Source of the DNA: JARYGU01 sp033795365
GTDB taxonomy: Bacteria; Pseudomonadota; Alphaproteobacteria; Rhizobiales; Rhizobiaceae
Direction: 5' to 3'
Length of the DNA stretch: 64,000 bases
Assembly (NCBI GenBank): GCA_033795365.1
Contig: JARYGU010000014.1
Coordinates: 1 to 64,000 of the forward strand
A program made the position numbers and the translations under genes. The first letter of the stretch is position 1. The number at the start of each line of letters is the position of its first letter. Below, piece after piece: positions 7,465-16,604 of the stretch. The notes under the pieces were generated by a model. It was not told the DNA's origin, did not search any database, and saw only the letters and a program-made list of their open reading frames with translations.

Positions 7465-8887
7465 TGCGTGCCTTTCCAGAATCTGTAGCGGACCACCACG
7501 GTCGGGAATCAACGGGTTTTCCATTTTTTCGGAATTCAATGTAAAGCGTTGGCTTGTCCGTTTCCAGCGCCAATGCGTTCACGCTTGCCACTCTCTTTTC
7601 CCCCATCACCGCCAACGGCTCGCCGGCGACGACAAACTGGCCTTCCCGCACGTTCACCCTGTCCATGCCCGAGAGGACGATATGGAAACCCTCTCCGGCG
7701 TTCAGGATGATCATGCGGCCATAGCTGCGGAAAGTTCCGGCAAATACGATCCAGCCGTCTGCGGGGGCGGTCACCAGTGCACCGGGATTGGCGGCCAGGA
7801 TCATGCCCTGCGAAGGATGGTCCGTTCCATCGGCATCGCCGAATTGCCGTAACGGATCCCCAGCCACGGGATAGTCGAGTGCGTTCTGCAACTCGGAGAA
7901 TGCATATGCCGGAGCAATGCGGTTTTTGTCGGGCACGGCCTCTCTTGCGAGCTCCTTGGCGCGCTCGCGTTCGGCCTGGCTGAGACGGCGGCGCTCCTCT
8001 TCCTTCGAGCGCGCGAGCGCTGCGGCGTCGCGCACGGAGCCGATTTCCCGCTCCAGGCTTCCGATCAGGCCTTCAAGGCTCGTCGCCCGCCCCGCGAGCT
8101 CCTCGGCCCGGCGGCGCTCCGCCTCCAGCGTGCGGCCGTTTTCCGCCGACAGCGCCTCGTTCTGCGCGACCAGCAGCTCGGACCGCTTCTCCTCTTCGAG
8201 GCGCTGGTTCATCGCCGTCTTCAACTCGCCGCGTTCCCGATCTATGCCGGCGCGCAGGTCGGCGAGCGCCTGCAGGTCTGCGACGAGCCTGTCCGTCTCG
8301 GTCCGGATGCCGGGCACGACCGCGCCGAGAAGAATGGCGCTCCTGACGGAGGCGAGCGCGTCCTCGGGGGCGACGAGCAAGGCCGGCGGGGGATTGCGCC
8401 CCATCCGCTGCAGCGCGGCAAGCACTTCGGCGAGCACGCCGCGCCGTTCGCGCAGGGATTGGTGCACCGCCTGCTCGCGGCCGCGCATCTCCTCGAGCCG
8501 CTTTTCTCCGGCCAGGATCCTGCCCTCCATATCCTTGCGGATCTTGGCGGATTTCAGGATCGCCTCACGCAGGGATTCGCGCGTCTTTTCAAGCTCGGCA
8601 ATGCCGCTTTCGAGCTCCGCGACCTTTTCGCGGGAAAGCGAGATCGACTGGGATAGGGTCTCCAGCTCCCGGCGCGTGCTGTCGCGCCTCATGATGACCG
8701 CGGCGGCGGGATCGGGAGCGGCTTCGGGCAGCGAACCGGTCTTTTCGGCAGACGTTCCTCCCGGCGGGCTCTGTGCCGAAACAGGAGCGCCCGCGAATGT
8801 CGCTGAAAAGGTGGCGAACAGGCAGAGCCATGCTGCACGGCATGCAGCCTGCGCCTGGTTTCTCTTTGCTCCCGCGACCGCGTTCAT
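7454..8887 (-). CDS. EnvC-like murein hydrolase activator (degenerate M23/LytM domain)
   Basis: 477-residue exported protein with a signal peptide (about 14-38), a long coiled-coil region (about 65-310, Glu/Arg/Ala heptads) and a C-terminal LytM-like domain (about 345-465). The zinc ligands of active M23 enzymes are missing: the HxxxD position reads SQGMILAAN and the HxH strand reads GFHIVLSGMD. E. coli EnvC has the same kind of loss and activates amidases instead of cutting peptidoglycan itself. The stop overlaps ctpA. The start at 8887 (MNAVAGAKRNQAQ) precedes the signal peptide. Confidence 0.85.
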   Translation of the reverse strand: MNAVAGAKRNQAQAACRAAWLCLFATFSATFAGAPVSAQSPPGGTSAEKTGSLPEAAPDPAAAVIMRRDSTRRELETLSQSISLSREKVAELESGIAELEKTRESLREAILKSAKIRKDMEGRILAGEKRLEEMRGREQAVHQSLRERRGVLAEVLAALQRMGRNPPPALLVAPEDALASVRSAILLGAVVPGIRTETDRLVADLQALADLRAGIDRERGELKTAMNQRLEEEKRSELLVAQNEALSAENGRTLEAERRRAEELAGRATSLEGLIGSLEREIGSVRDAAALARSKEEERRRLSQAERERAKELAREAVPDKNRIAPAYAFSELQNALDYPVAGDPLRQFGDADGTDHPSQGMILAANPGALVTAPADGWIVFAGTFRSYGRMIILNAGEGFHIVLSGMDRVNVREGQFVVAGEPLAVMGEKRVASVNALALETDKPTLYIEFRKNGKPVDSRPWWSATDSGKARNDT

Positions 8888-9031
8888 GAGATTTCCGAAT
8901 TCCCGCCAGCTTCGCCAACAGAAGCCATAGCCCGATGGAGCTTGACCCTAAGCCGATTTGCCGATTTCGCCAAGGAACAATGCCTAAATTGGGGCCGGGA
9001 TGAAAATCAATCCTGCATCGCGCGGTTGTGA

Positions 9032-9514
9032 TCAGACGCGATGATAGGGGTGCCCCGAGAGAATGGTGACGGCGCGGTAGAGCTGTTCGGCGATCAGAAT
9101 GCGCACGAGCTGGTGCGGCCAGGTGAGTTTTCCGAGGCAGATGACGGCGTCCGCGCGGGCATGCAATGCCGGATCCAGGCCATCCGCACCGCCGATCGCG
9201 ATCATCAGGTCGCGTTTTCCGTTGTCTCGATAGTTGCCGATCATCCGGGCGAAGGCTTCCGAATCAAGCGCCTTGCCGCGTTCGTCGAGAAGGATGAGGA
9301 CGCCTCCATCCGGCAGCGCCCTTTCGAGCTGGACCGCTTCCTCGCGCTTGCGCGTTTCGGCGTTTGAGGCCCGGCTTTCGCCGATTTCGGCAAGTCTTCC
9401 CATCTCGAGCCCGATCGCCGGACCCGATTTTGCAAACCGGTCGAGATAGCGCGCGGCAAGCTCCTTTTCCGGGCCGGCCTTCAGCCGTCCCACCGCAAAG
9501 AGACCGATCCGCAT
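9032..9514 (-). CDS. rlmH: 23S rRNA (pseudouridine1915-N3)-methyltransferase
   Basis: SPOUT methyltransferase acting on pseudouridine 1915 in helix 69 of 23S rRNA in assembled ribosomes. It is 160 residues long, the usual size being about 155-160. Family motifs are LLDERGKALDSEAFA, the SAM-loop IAIGGADGLDP, and the C-terminal LTWPHQLVRILIAEQLYRA...GHPYHR. It is part of the conserved obg-proB-proA-nadD-rsfS-rlmH run. Confidence 0.97.
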   Translation of the reverse strand: MRIGLFAVGRLKAGPEKELAARYLDRFAKSGPAIGLEMGRLAEIGESRASNAETRKREEAVQLERALPDGGVLILLDERGKALDSEAFARMIGNYRDNGKRDLMIAIGGADGLDPALHARADAVICLGKLTWPHQLVRILIAEQLYRAVTILSGHPYHRV

Positions 9515-9613
9515 CCGCTCCCGCCTCCTATCGGCGCAAACGGCCGGTTCGCCCGCCGAAGGGACGTCGGATCATGTTCGCGCCCGCGCCGATGCAGCGC
9601 ATCGGGCGTCACT

Positions 9614-10018
9614 TCAATGCAGCGTTCCGTCCTCGATTTCGGGAGCGGCCCACATCCTTTCGATGTTGTAGAACTCCCGCACTTCCGGCCGGAACACATG
9701 GATAATGATATCGCCCGTGTCGATCAGGACCCAATCGCCCGCATCGAGGCCTTCGATCCGGGCATTACCGAATCCTTCGTCCTTGAGATCGGTGATGAGG
9801 TGATCCGCGATCGCCATGACATGACGGTTCGAGCGTCCTGAAACGACCACCATGTAGTCGCCAAGCGCTGACTTTCCCGCGATGTCGATGCTGACGATAT
9901 CTTCCGCTTTCGAGTCCTCGAGGCTTGAGAGGACCAGTTGAAGCGCACGGTCGGCGGCATCGTCGCCACGTTCCGGGCTGCTCGAGAAGACGCTCGGAGC
10001 GCTTCCCTTGGCGTGCAC
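9614..10018 (-). CDS. rsfS: ribosome silencing factor
   Basis: RsfS binds ribosomal protein L14 and blocks subunit joining when nutrients are short. 134 residues with the family core DIVSIDI...DYMVVVSGRSNRHVMAIADHL and the WVLIDTGDIIIHVF strand. The start used is a GTG at 10018. No ATG is available in frame upstream, so GTG is probably correct, although the ribosome-binding site is weak. It follows nadD with a 144-base gap that could hold its own promoter. Confidence 0.95.
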   Translation of the reverse strand: MHAKGSAPSVFSSSPERGDDAADRALQLVLSSLEDSKAEDIVSIDIAGKSALGDYMVVVSGRSNRHVMAIADHLITDLKDEGFGNARIEGLDAGDWVLIDTGDIIIHVFRPEVREFYNIERMWAAPEIEDGTLH

Positions 10019-10162
10019 TGTTCTCAGTGTATTCCCTTTCCATCTAACAGGACAAGCACGTTGCGACTCGCGGATATATTTCGAGCCACAAACGAAATGT
10101 AGGCACCATTATGTGCAGGTTTCAAGACATCATATGGGATGGATGCCTATCTTTGTCCATTA

Positions 10163-10801
10163 TTACGCGCCGGAGCGCGTATCTTGCTGGAGATTCTTCA
10201 CGCGCAGCGCCGTCGAACTCAGCGGAGAACGCGGCCCGTGGATGAAAGTCCAGGCCGGCGCCGCCCGCCATGTCAGCGTGCGCGCGTCGTCCTCGTCGAC
10301 GCGGGCATAGGCGAAGGTCTTTGCCATTTTGGACGACAGGTAGGAAAGCGTCGAGCCCGGCCGGTCGATCACGGCGATCGGAAAGGTGCAGGCGATCCTC
10401 TGCCATTTCTGCCATCGGTGGAAGCTCTTGAGGTTGTCGGCACCCATCACCCAGATGAACCGCACCCCCCTGTTCCTTGCCCGCACGATCTCCAGCGTCC
10501 TTGCCGTATAGCTCTGGCCGAGCGTCTTTTCGAAGGCGGTGACCTTGATGCGCGGATCGGGCGTGATCGCCTCGCTCCGGGCGATCCGTTCGGAAAGCGG
10601 AGCAAGCTGGCGGTGGTCCTTGAGCGGATTGCCCGGCGTAACCATCCACCAGAGCTGGTCCAGCCCCAGCCGCCTTATCGCGATATCGGCCACGAGCACA
10701 TGGCCGTCATGCGGCGGATTGAACGACCCGCCGAACAGACCGACCACCATGCCCTTTTCGACATGCGGCATCCTGAGATAACGCGCCTCGACCTCCCCCA
10801 T
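10163..10801 (-). CDS. nadD: nicotinate-nucleotide adenylyltransferase
   Basis: Makes nicotinate adenine dinucleotide from NaMN and ATP in NAD synthesis. The nucleotidyltransferase signature GLFGGSFNPPHDGH is near residues 18-31, and the C-terminal SSTALR carries the ISSTxxR-type motif (residues about 199-204). The start is ambiguous: GTG at 10807, ATG at 10801 or ATG at 10771 are all in frame and close to the proA stop (10809). I used 10801, which gives 212 residues. Tight spacing to proA suggests one transcript. Confidence 0.93.
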   Translation of the reverse strand: MGEVEARYLRMPHVEKGMVVGLFGGSFNPPHDGHVLVADIAIRRLGLDQLWWMVTPGNPLKDHRQLAPLSERIARSEAITPDPRIKVTAFEKTLGQSYTARTLEIVRARNRGVRFIWVMGADNLKSFHRWQKWQRIACTFPIAVIDRPGSTLSYLSSKMAKTFAYARVDEDDARTLTWRAAPAWTFIHGPRSPLSSTALRVKNLQQDTRSGA

Positions 10802-10808
10802 CCTCACG

Positions 10809-12092
10809 TCAGGGCCGGACCTGTCCGGCGCCGCGCACCCTGTATTTGAACGAAGTGAGCTGTTCGACGCCGACCGGGCCGCGGGCATGCATCTTGCCGG
10901 TCGCGATGCCGATCTCGCCGCCCATGCCGAATTCGCCGCCGTCGGCGAACTGGGTCGAGGCGTTGTGCAACAGGATCGCGGAGTCGATTTCCGCAAAGAA
11001 GCGGTCGACGACGGCCTGATCCTGCGCGATGACGGCTTCGGTATGCGCCGAGGACCAGCGGTTTATATGTTCGATGGCACCGGAAATCCCGTCCACCAGC
11101 GCGACCGAGATGATCGCATCGAGATATTCGGTCGACCAATCGGCATCGGTAGCCGGCTTCAGGCCGGGAATGCGCTTACGGATTTCATCCGTCGCGCGGA
11201 TCTCGCAGCCGGCGGCCAGCAGGTCCTGCAGGACAGGTTCGAGATGGATGTCCGCCGCGGCGCGGTCGACGAGCAGTGTCTCGACGGCCCCGCAGATGCC
11301 GGTCCGGCGCATTTTCGCATTGACGACGATGGAGCGGGCCATGCCGAGCTCGGCCGAGCGATCGACATAGATGTGGCAGAGCCCTTCGAGATGGGCGAAG
11401 ACCGGTACCCGCGCTTCGTTCTGGACGCGGGCGACGAGGCTCTTGCCGCCGCGCGGGACGATAACGTCGATCGCGCCGTCAAGCCCGGACAGCATCGCGC
11501 CGACGGCGGCGCGGTCGGCAACCGGCACCATCTGGATCGCATGTTCGGGGAGGCCGGCCTCCTTCAGGCCGCGCACGAGGCAGGCATGAATGGCCCGCGA
11601 CGAATTGAGGCTGTCGGAGCCGCCCCGCAGGATAACGGCATTGCCGGCTTTCAGGCACAGCGCACCGGCGTCTGCCGTCACGTTCGGCCGGCTTTCATAG
11701 ATGACGCCGACGACGCCGAGCGGCGTGCGCACGCGCTCGATATGCAGGCCGTTCGGCCTGTCCCATTCGGCGATCACATCGCCAACGGGATCATCGAGCG
11801 CCGCGATCTCGCGGATGGCCGAAGCGATGGCCTCGATCCGCTCCGGCGCCAATGTCAGCCGATCTATGAAAGCGACTGCGACGCCGCTTTCGCGGGCGTT
11901 GTCGAGATCGCGGGCATTGGCGGCAAGAATGGTGTCGCGATCGGAGAGGATCGCCGCCGCCATGGCTTCGAGCGCGGCATTCTTCCGTTCCGGCGAAGCG
12001 GTCGCCAGCGGCCGAGCGGCCGCGCGGGCGAAGCGCCCGATTTCGTGCATCAGAGCGGCGACATCCGTTGCGTTGGAAACCTGGTCAAGCAT
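10809..12092 (-). CDS. proA: gamma-glutamyl phosphate reductase
   Basis: Second enzyme of proline synthesis, reducing gamma-glutamyl phosphate with NADPH. The ALDH-like fold shows HIERVRTPLGVVGVIYESRPNVT, the catalytic Cys in RRTGICGAVETLLVD and the substrate loop ILLRGGSDS-type segment. I chose the ATG at 12092 because an AAAGG lies 9 bases upstream and it gives 427 residues, the usual rhizobial length; the ATG at 12101 has no spacing to the same site. It overlaps the proB end by 8 bases. Confidence 0.96.
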   Translation of the reverse strand: MLDQVSNATDVAALMHEIGRFARAAARPLATASPERKNAALEAMAAAILSDRDTILAANARDLDNARESGVAVAFIDRLTLAPERIEAIASAIREIAALDDPVGDVIAEWDRPNGLHIERVRTPLGVVGVIYESRPNVTADAGALCLKAGNAVILRGGSDSLNSSRAIHACLVRGLKEAGLPEHAIQMVPVADRAAVGAMLSGLDGAIDVIVPRGGKSLVARVQNEARVPVFAHLEGLCHIYVDRSAELGMARSIVVNAKMRRTGICGAVETLLVDRAAADIHLEPVLQDLLAAGCEIRATDEIRKRIPGLKPATDADWSTEYLDAIISVALVDGISGAIEHINRWSSAHTEAVIAQDQAVVDRFFAEIDSAILLHNASTQFADGGEFGMGGEIGIATGKMHARGPVGVEQLTSFKYRVRGAGQVRP

Positions 12093-13269
12093 GGGCGGCA
12101 TCCTTTCCTTCTTCCGCCGTGGTATCAGGGCGATTGCCGGCGCGGGCGGAGGTCATGACGAGGTCGTCCCGGTGCACCATCGCGGCGCGGCCGGCATAGC
12201 CGAGGATCGCGGCGATCTCGCCCGATTTCTTTCCAGCGATCTGCCGGGCCTCGTCGGCATCGTAGCCTGCAAGGCCGCGGGCGATCTCGCGGCCTTCCGT
12301 CCCGGTGATGGCGACGGTATCGCCGCGCGAAAAGCTGCCCGAAACACTGCGCACGCCCGCCGGGAGCAGGCTTTTGCCCGAGCGCAGCGCATTTTCGGCC
12401 CCGGCGTCGACGGCAAGAATGCCGGCCGGCTGCAACTGCCCGGCGATCCAGGTCTTGCGTGCTGTGACCGGCGAGCCGGAGGGGGCGAACCAGGACGAGC
12501 GCGCTCCCTCCTCTATCGCACGCAAGGGGTGCTCCGGCTTGCCCGACGCGATGATCATGGCGCAGCCCGCACCCGTCGCGATCTTGCCCGCATCGATCTT
12601 GGTTCGCATGCCGCCGCGGGAAAGCTCGGAAGCCGCCCCGCCCGCCATCGCCTCGATCGCCGGCGTGATCTCGTCGACGACGTCGAGGAAGCGCGCCTCC
12701 GGATCGAGGTGCGGCGGCGCCGTGTAGAGCCCGTCGATATCGGACAACAGGATCAGGAGATCGGCGCCCGTCATCGTGGCGACCCGCGCCGCCAGCCGGT
12801 CGTTGTCGCCATAGCGGATCTCCGTCGTCGCGACAGTGTCGTTCTCGTTTATGATCGGCACCGCGCCGAGCTTCAGGAGCTGATTGATCGTCGCACGCGC
12901 ATTGAGGTAGCGGCGGCGCTCCTCCGTATCGCCGAGCGTCAGGAGGATCTGGCCGGCGACGATGCCGTCGGCGGACAGGCTCTGCGACCAGGCGCGGGCA
13001 AGCGCGATCTGTCCGACGGCCGCTGCCGCCTGGCTTTCTTCCAGCTTCAAAGCTCCGGCCGGGACGCTCAGAACCGTGCGGCCGAGCGCGATCGCGCCGG
13101 ATGAGACCACCAGGACCTCCGTGCCGCCGGCGCGCAATGCCGCGATGTCGGCACAGAGCGCATCGAGCCAGGCTTTCTTCAACCCGCTCGCCCGGTCGAC
13201 GAGCAGCGCCGAGCCGATCTTGATAACGATCCGCCTGTATTTCGCAAGCGGTTTGCGGCCCTTCAGCAT
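12085..13269 (-). CDS. proB: glutamate 5-kinase
   Basis: First committed enzyme of proline synthesis. The 394 residues comprise an amino-acid kinase domain (RRIVIKIGSALLVD, VSSGAIALGR, INENDTVAT, DIDGLYTAPP, GGMRTKIDAGKIA) and a C-terminal PUA domain (about 285-370, starting LLPAGVRSVSG). The ATG lies one base after the obg stop. Order obg-proB-proA-nadD is conserved in Rhizobiales. Confidence 0.97.
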   Translation of the reverse strand: MLKGRKPLAKYRRIVIKIGSALLVDRASGLKKAWLDALCADIAALRAGGTEVLVVSSGAIALGRTVLSVPAGALKLEESQAAAAVGQIALARAWSQSLSADGIVAGQILLTLGDTEERRRYLNARATINQLLKLGAVPIINENDTVATTEIRYGDNDRLAARVATMTGADLLILLSDIDGLYTAPPHLDPEARFLDVVDEITPAIEAMAGGAASELSRGGMRTKIDAGKIATGAGCAMIIASGKPEHPLRAIEEGARSSWFAPSGSPVTARKTWIAGQLQPAGILAVDAGAENALRSGKSLLPAGVRSVSGSFSRGDTVAITGTEGREIARGLAGYDADEARQIAGKKSGEIAAILGYAGRAAMVHRDDLVMTSARAGNRPDTTAEEGKDAAHA

Positions 13270-13270
13270 C

Positions 13271-14281
13271 TCACGCCTCGTCTTCCTCCCTGCCGAAGGC
13301 GTCGATTTCCGCCCGCAGCGCCCGCAGGGCTTCGGTCATGCCGGCACCGGTCGCCGCGGAGAGGAGAAGCGGCGTCCGGCCTGACGCTTTCGCCAGGGCC
13401 TTGGCCTTCTTCTTCAGTTCGGCCTCGTCCAGCACGTCGATCTGCGAGAGCGCGACGATCTCCGGCTTGTCGGTCAGCCCGCCGCCATAGGCTTCGAGCT
13501 CGTGCTTGACCGTCTTGTAGGCCTTGGCCGAATCCTCTTCCTGCGCGGAGACGAGGTGAAGCAGCACGCGGGTGCGCTCGACATGACCGAGGAAACGGTC
13601 GCCGATGCCGGTACCCTCGTGGGCGCCCTCGATCAGTCCCGGAATATCGGCAAGGATGAATTCGCGGCCGTCGATGGTGGCGACGCCGAGATTGGGATGC
13701 AGCGTGGTGAAGGGGTAGTTGGCGATCTTCGGCCGAGCCCGGGTGCAGGCGGCAAGAAAGGTCGATTTCCCGGCATTGGGCAGGCCGACGAGGCCGGCAT
13801 CGGCGATCAGCTTCAGCCGCAGCCAGATGGTCTTTTCCTCGCCCTCGAGCCCGGGATTGGCCCAGTTCGGCGCCTGATTGGTGGAGGACTTAAAATGCGC
13901 GTTACCGAAGCCGCCATTGCCGCCGGTAGCCAGCCGGAAGCGCTGTCCCTCGGCGGTCAGGTCCACGATCAGCGTCTCGTTGTCTTCCTCGAAGATCTGC
14001 GTGCCGACCGGAACCTTGAGCGTGACGGAGGCACCGTTGGCGCCGGTACGGTTGCGGCCCATGCCGTGGACGCCGGTCGCGCCCTTGAAATGCTGCTGGT
14101 AGCGAAAATCGATCAACGTGTTCAGACCGTTGACCGCTTCGACCCAGACGTCTCCTCCCCGCCCGCCGTCGCCGCCGTCGGGCCCGCCGAATTCGATGAA
14201 TTTTTCACGACGAAAGGAGACGGCCCCTGCCCCGCCGTCGCCGGAACGGATATAGACTTTCGCTTCGTCAAGAAACTTCAT
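13271..14281 (-). CDS. obg: Obg/CgtA GTPase
   Basis: Essential 50S-assembly GTPase. 336 residues: a glycine-rich Obg domain (MKFLDEAKVYIRSGDGGAG..., GGRGGDVWVEA, residues 1-158) then the G domain with G1 GLPNAGKST (about 166-174), G3 DIPGLIEGAHEG, G4 SQID and G5 SAATG. The C-terminal OCT domain of some homologues is absent, and the protein ends soon after the G domain in an acidic tail. The ATG at 14281 gives the family start; upstream extension to 14356 is spurious. Confidence 0.97.
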   Translation of the reverse strand: MKFLDEAKVYIRSGDGGAGAVSFRREKFIEFGGPDGGDGGRGGDVWVEAVNGLNTLIDFRYQQHFKGATGVHGMGRNRTGANGASVTLKVPVGTQIFEEDNETLIVDLTAEGQRFRLATGGNGGFGNAHFKSSTNQAPNWANPGLEGEEKTIWLRLKLIADAGLVGLPNAGKSTFLAACTRARPKIANYPFTTLHPNLGVATIDGREFILADIPGLIEGAHEGTGIGDRFLGHVERTRVLLHLVSAQEEDSAKAYKTVKHELEAYGGGLTDKPEIVALSQIDVLDEAELKKKAKALAKASGRTPLLLSAATGAGMTEALRALRAEIDAFGREEDEA

Positions 14282-14364
14282 CGGCTCGCTGCCTGCTTTC
14301 GTCGCATCGCTGTCATTTTTGCCGCCATCGATATAGCCGGTTCCCGCGGAGGTCAAAGATTATC

Positions 14365-15225
14365 GTGAAATTCGTGAGTTATAACATCCAGTACGGCATC
14401 GGCCTCGACGGGCGCTACGACCTCGAGCGCATCGCCGCCAGTATCGAAGGCGCCGACATTATCGCGCTGCAGGAGGTCACCCGCAATTTCGACCGGAACG
14501 ATCGCGCCGACATGGTTGCCGGGCTCGAGGCGCTCCTGCCCTCGCATTATTGCGCCTACTGGCCGGCCTGCGACACCGATGCCGGCTCGGCCATTGAGAA
14601 CGGCCGTGCCGTCAATCGCCGCTTCCAGTTCGGCAACATGGTTCTGTCGCGCTGGCCCATTCTCGCGACCCGGCTGATATCGCTGCCAAGGACGCGCACC
14701 CTCGACAAGCTCAACCTGCAGAGGGGCGCGACGGAAGCGCTGATCGACGCGCCGGGCGGCGCGCTTCGCGTCTATTCCGTCCATCTCGATCATGTCTATC
14801 GCAACGAACGCATCGCCCAGATCGAATTTTTGAAGCAGCGCGTCCAGGCCTATCCGACCGAAGGCGGCGCAATCACGGGAGCCGGCGAATTCGGCATCGC
14901 CGAACTGCCCTGCCCCGAGGACTACGTGCTGATGGGAGACTTCAACATGGTGCCGGAATCGCCCGAATACTGCGCGCTTGCGGGCGACGTCGACGGCTAT
15001 TACGGCCGGCAGATCCGCGCCACCAATCCAATCGACGTGCTCGCCGGCCTCGGGAAGCGCACTGCCGAAAGCTATAGCTGGATCGATCCGAAGGACCATG
15101 GCCATCGCATGTTTCTCGATTATTGCTTCGTGAGCTTCGGCCTGGTGGAACGTCTTCAGGACGCCTGGGTGGACGAGCGCGCGGCCGGCTCGGATCATCT
15201 GCCGGTCTGGTTCGAACTCGCCTGA
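14365..15225 (+). CDS. endonuclease/exonuclease/phosphatase family protein
   Basis: 286-residue Mg2+-dependent phosphoesterase of the EEP (DNase I/exonuclease III-like) superfamily. Key motifs are FVSYNIQYG (residues 3-11), IIALQEV with the metal-binding Glu, VYSVHLDHVYRNER, MGDFNMVPESPEY with Asp and Asn, and the final SDHLPVWFEL His. No signal peptide is visible. It starts at GTG 14365 behind CGGAGGT. It is the only plus-strand gene in a conserved minus-strand block and shares an 83-base divergent promoter region with obg. Substrate unknown: DNA, RNA cap or phospholipid head groups all occur in the family. Confidence 0.87.
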   Translation: MKFVSYNIQYGIGLDGRYDLERIAASIEGADIIALQEVTRNFDRNDRADMVAGLEALLPSHYCAYWPACDTDAGSAIENGRAVNRRFQFGNMVLSRWPILATRLISLPRTRTLDKLNLQRGATEALIDAPGGALRVYSVHLDHVYRNERIAQIEFLKQRVQAYPTEGGAITGAGEFGIAELPCPEDYVLMGDFNMVPESPEYCALAGDVDGYYGRQIRATNPIDVLAGLGKRTAESYSWIDPKDHGHRMFLDYCFVSFGLVERLQDAWVDERAAGSDHLPVWFELA

Positions 15226-15230
15226 GCGGC

Positions 15231-15261
15231 GATGCCCGCACCGGGAATGCGGGCATCCTTT
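15231..15261. terminator. bidirectional hairpin between convergent genes
   Basis: GATGCCCGC (15231-15239) pairs perfectly with GCGGGCATC (15249-15257), followed by CTTTCC. It lies between the EEP gene stop (15225) and the GNAT stop (15265), so it likely terminates the plus-strand gene and perhaps both. Confidence 0.65.
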
Positions 15262-15264
15262 CCG

Positions 15265-15855
15265 TCAGCGCCTTGGCGCCGCCGGGCGGAAATCGCCTGG
15301 TGCCAGCCGTGTTTCGATATGCGCCACCATAGCGTTTCGCGCCACGGAGAACATTTCGCTGCAGCCGGTGACGCGGAATCCGACCTTCTCCTGAACCTTC
15401 AGGGACGCCGGATTGTCGGCAAAGACCCCCGAGCGGATTTCCAGTCCCGGCATGCGCATCAGGAAACGGCCGGTCGCTGCATGCACCGCCTCGCTCATAT
15501 AGCCGCGGCCCCAGAAGAACCGGTTCAGCCAATAGCCGAGATGCCACTCGCCGCCACGCTCCTCGATGGCCACGCAACCGATATGCACATCGTCGCCGGT
15601 GGTGATCGCGAAGGCCCAGCCCGGCAGCAGGCCGGAACTGACCACGGTCAGCCATTCAAGCGCATCCTGCCGATCGTAAGGCACCGGCACGCGGGCAAGC
15701 ATGCGAGAAACCTGATAGTCGGCGAGCGACTGCGCGATGCTTTCGGCATCGGACAGCCGGTGCGGACGCAAGGTCAGACGAGCGGTCGCGAGCACTGGGC
15801 AAGGGCCGGGCTCGCGAACGGCGGATGCATCGGGCTTCGGATTCATCGCGTTCAT
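15265..15855 (-). CDS. GNAT acetyltransferase (RimJ/RimL-like), second of a pair
   Basis: 196-residue N-acetyltransferase. Landmarks are LATARLTLRPHRLSDAE, the LGYWLNRFFWGRGYMSEA segment carrying the acetyl-CoA P-loop, and NPASLKVQEKVGFRVTG. Its ATG overlaps the upstream GNAT stop by four bases, and the two proteins are of the same subfamily, pointing to an old tandem duplication. Between rpmA and obg such GNAT genes are common in Rhizobiales. Acceptor substrate unknown. Confidence 0.88.
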   Translation of the reverse strand: MNAMNPKPDASAVREPGPCPVLATARLTLRPHRLSDAESIAQSLADYQVSRMLARVPVPYDRQDALEWLTVVSSGLLPGWAFAITTGDDVHIGCVAIEERGGEWHLGYWLNRFFWGRGYMSEAVHAATGRFLMRMPGLEIRSGVFADNPASLKVQEKVGFRVTGCSEMFSVARNAMVAHIETRLAPGDFRPAAPRR

Positions 15856-16484
15856 CGCATGCCTCCCCAGCTCTTCAGCGAAACCCAGGTCCTGCGGTCC
15901 AGCCTGTACCACTCGACCGGCACCATGCCGCCTACCGAAAGGCTCTGGATCATGCCGGTCGCCTGGAACTGGAAGCCGCATTTCTGGATCACCCGCCTGG
16001 ACGGGATGTTCATGACCCTGCAGCGCGCGTCGATCTGCTCGACGTCGCGGGTGCGGAAGACCATGTCGATCAACGCATGGGCGGCTTCCGTGGCATAACC
16101 CTTGTTCCAGTAAGGCTCGCCGAGCCAGTAGCCGATCTCGACGGTTCGCGCATCCTCGGTCGGCTCGATGCCGCAGCAGCCGAGGAAAGCGCCGTTGTCG
16201 GCTTTGGTAATGGCATAGACGCACTTGCCAATCCCGCCGGCAATTGTGCGTCGCACGAAGTCCCAGGCATCCGCGACCGTGTAGGGGTGCGGCATGCGGG
16301 CGACCATGTTAGCGATGTTCGCATTGTTGGCGAGATGGGCAAGGGCGTCGATGTCGTCTTCATGCGGGGTCCTGAGGACCAGCCGTGGAGACAGTAATAT
16401 CGGGCAATCGGTCCTTGACCGTTCAGGCCCTGGCCTTTGTTCGGGAGACCGGGATTGGCCTTCCCTTATGAGTTCGCTTTGCAT
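15852..16484 (-). CDS. GNAT acetyltransferase (RimJ/RimL-like), first of a pair
   Basis: 210-residue GNAT protein with LLSPRLVLRTPHEDDIDAL, VEIGYWLGEPYWNKGYATEA (acetyl-CoA binding) and NIPSRRVIQKCGFQFQ. The N-terminal 25 residues are polar and poorly conserved in type, so the real start may be further in. It lies downstream of rpmA behind a strong hairpin at 16510-16535 and is translationally coupled to the second GNAT gene. Confidence 0.88.
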   Translation of the reverse strand: MQSELIREGQSRSPEQRPGPERSRTDCPILLSPRLVLRTPHEDDIDALAHLANNANIANMVARMPHPYTVADAWDFVRRTIAGGIGKCVYAITKADNGAFLGCCGIEPTEDARTVEIGYWLGEPYWNKGYATEAAHALIDMVFRTRDVEQIDARCRVMNIPSRRVIQKCGFQFQATGMIQSLSVGGMVPVEWYRLDRRTWVSLKSWGGMR

Positions 16485-16509
16485 GGTTCAGTCCTCCAGA
16501 AACGAGAAA

Positions 16510-16535
16510 GGGAGATGGGTCTTGCCCCATCTCCC
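16510..16535 (-). terminator. hairpin downstream of rplU-rpmA
   Basis: GGGAGATGGG (16510-16519) pairs perfectly with CCCATCTCCC (16526-16535) with a 6-base loop. On the minus strand it is followed by CTTTCTCGTTTC, a weak U-tract. It probably ends most rplU-rpmA transcripts before the GNAT pair. Confidence 0.7.
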
Positions 16536-16604
16536 CTGTTTTCTGGTCTGAACCTGCGCTCAGCCGGGTCGATGGGACGCCGGCTGTTTTAGAGCGCTAC
16601 CGGC

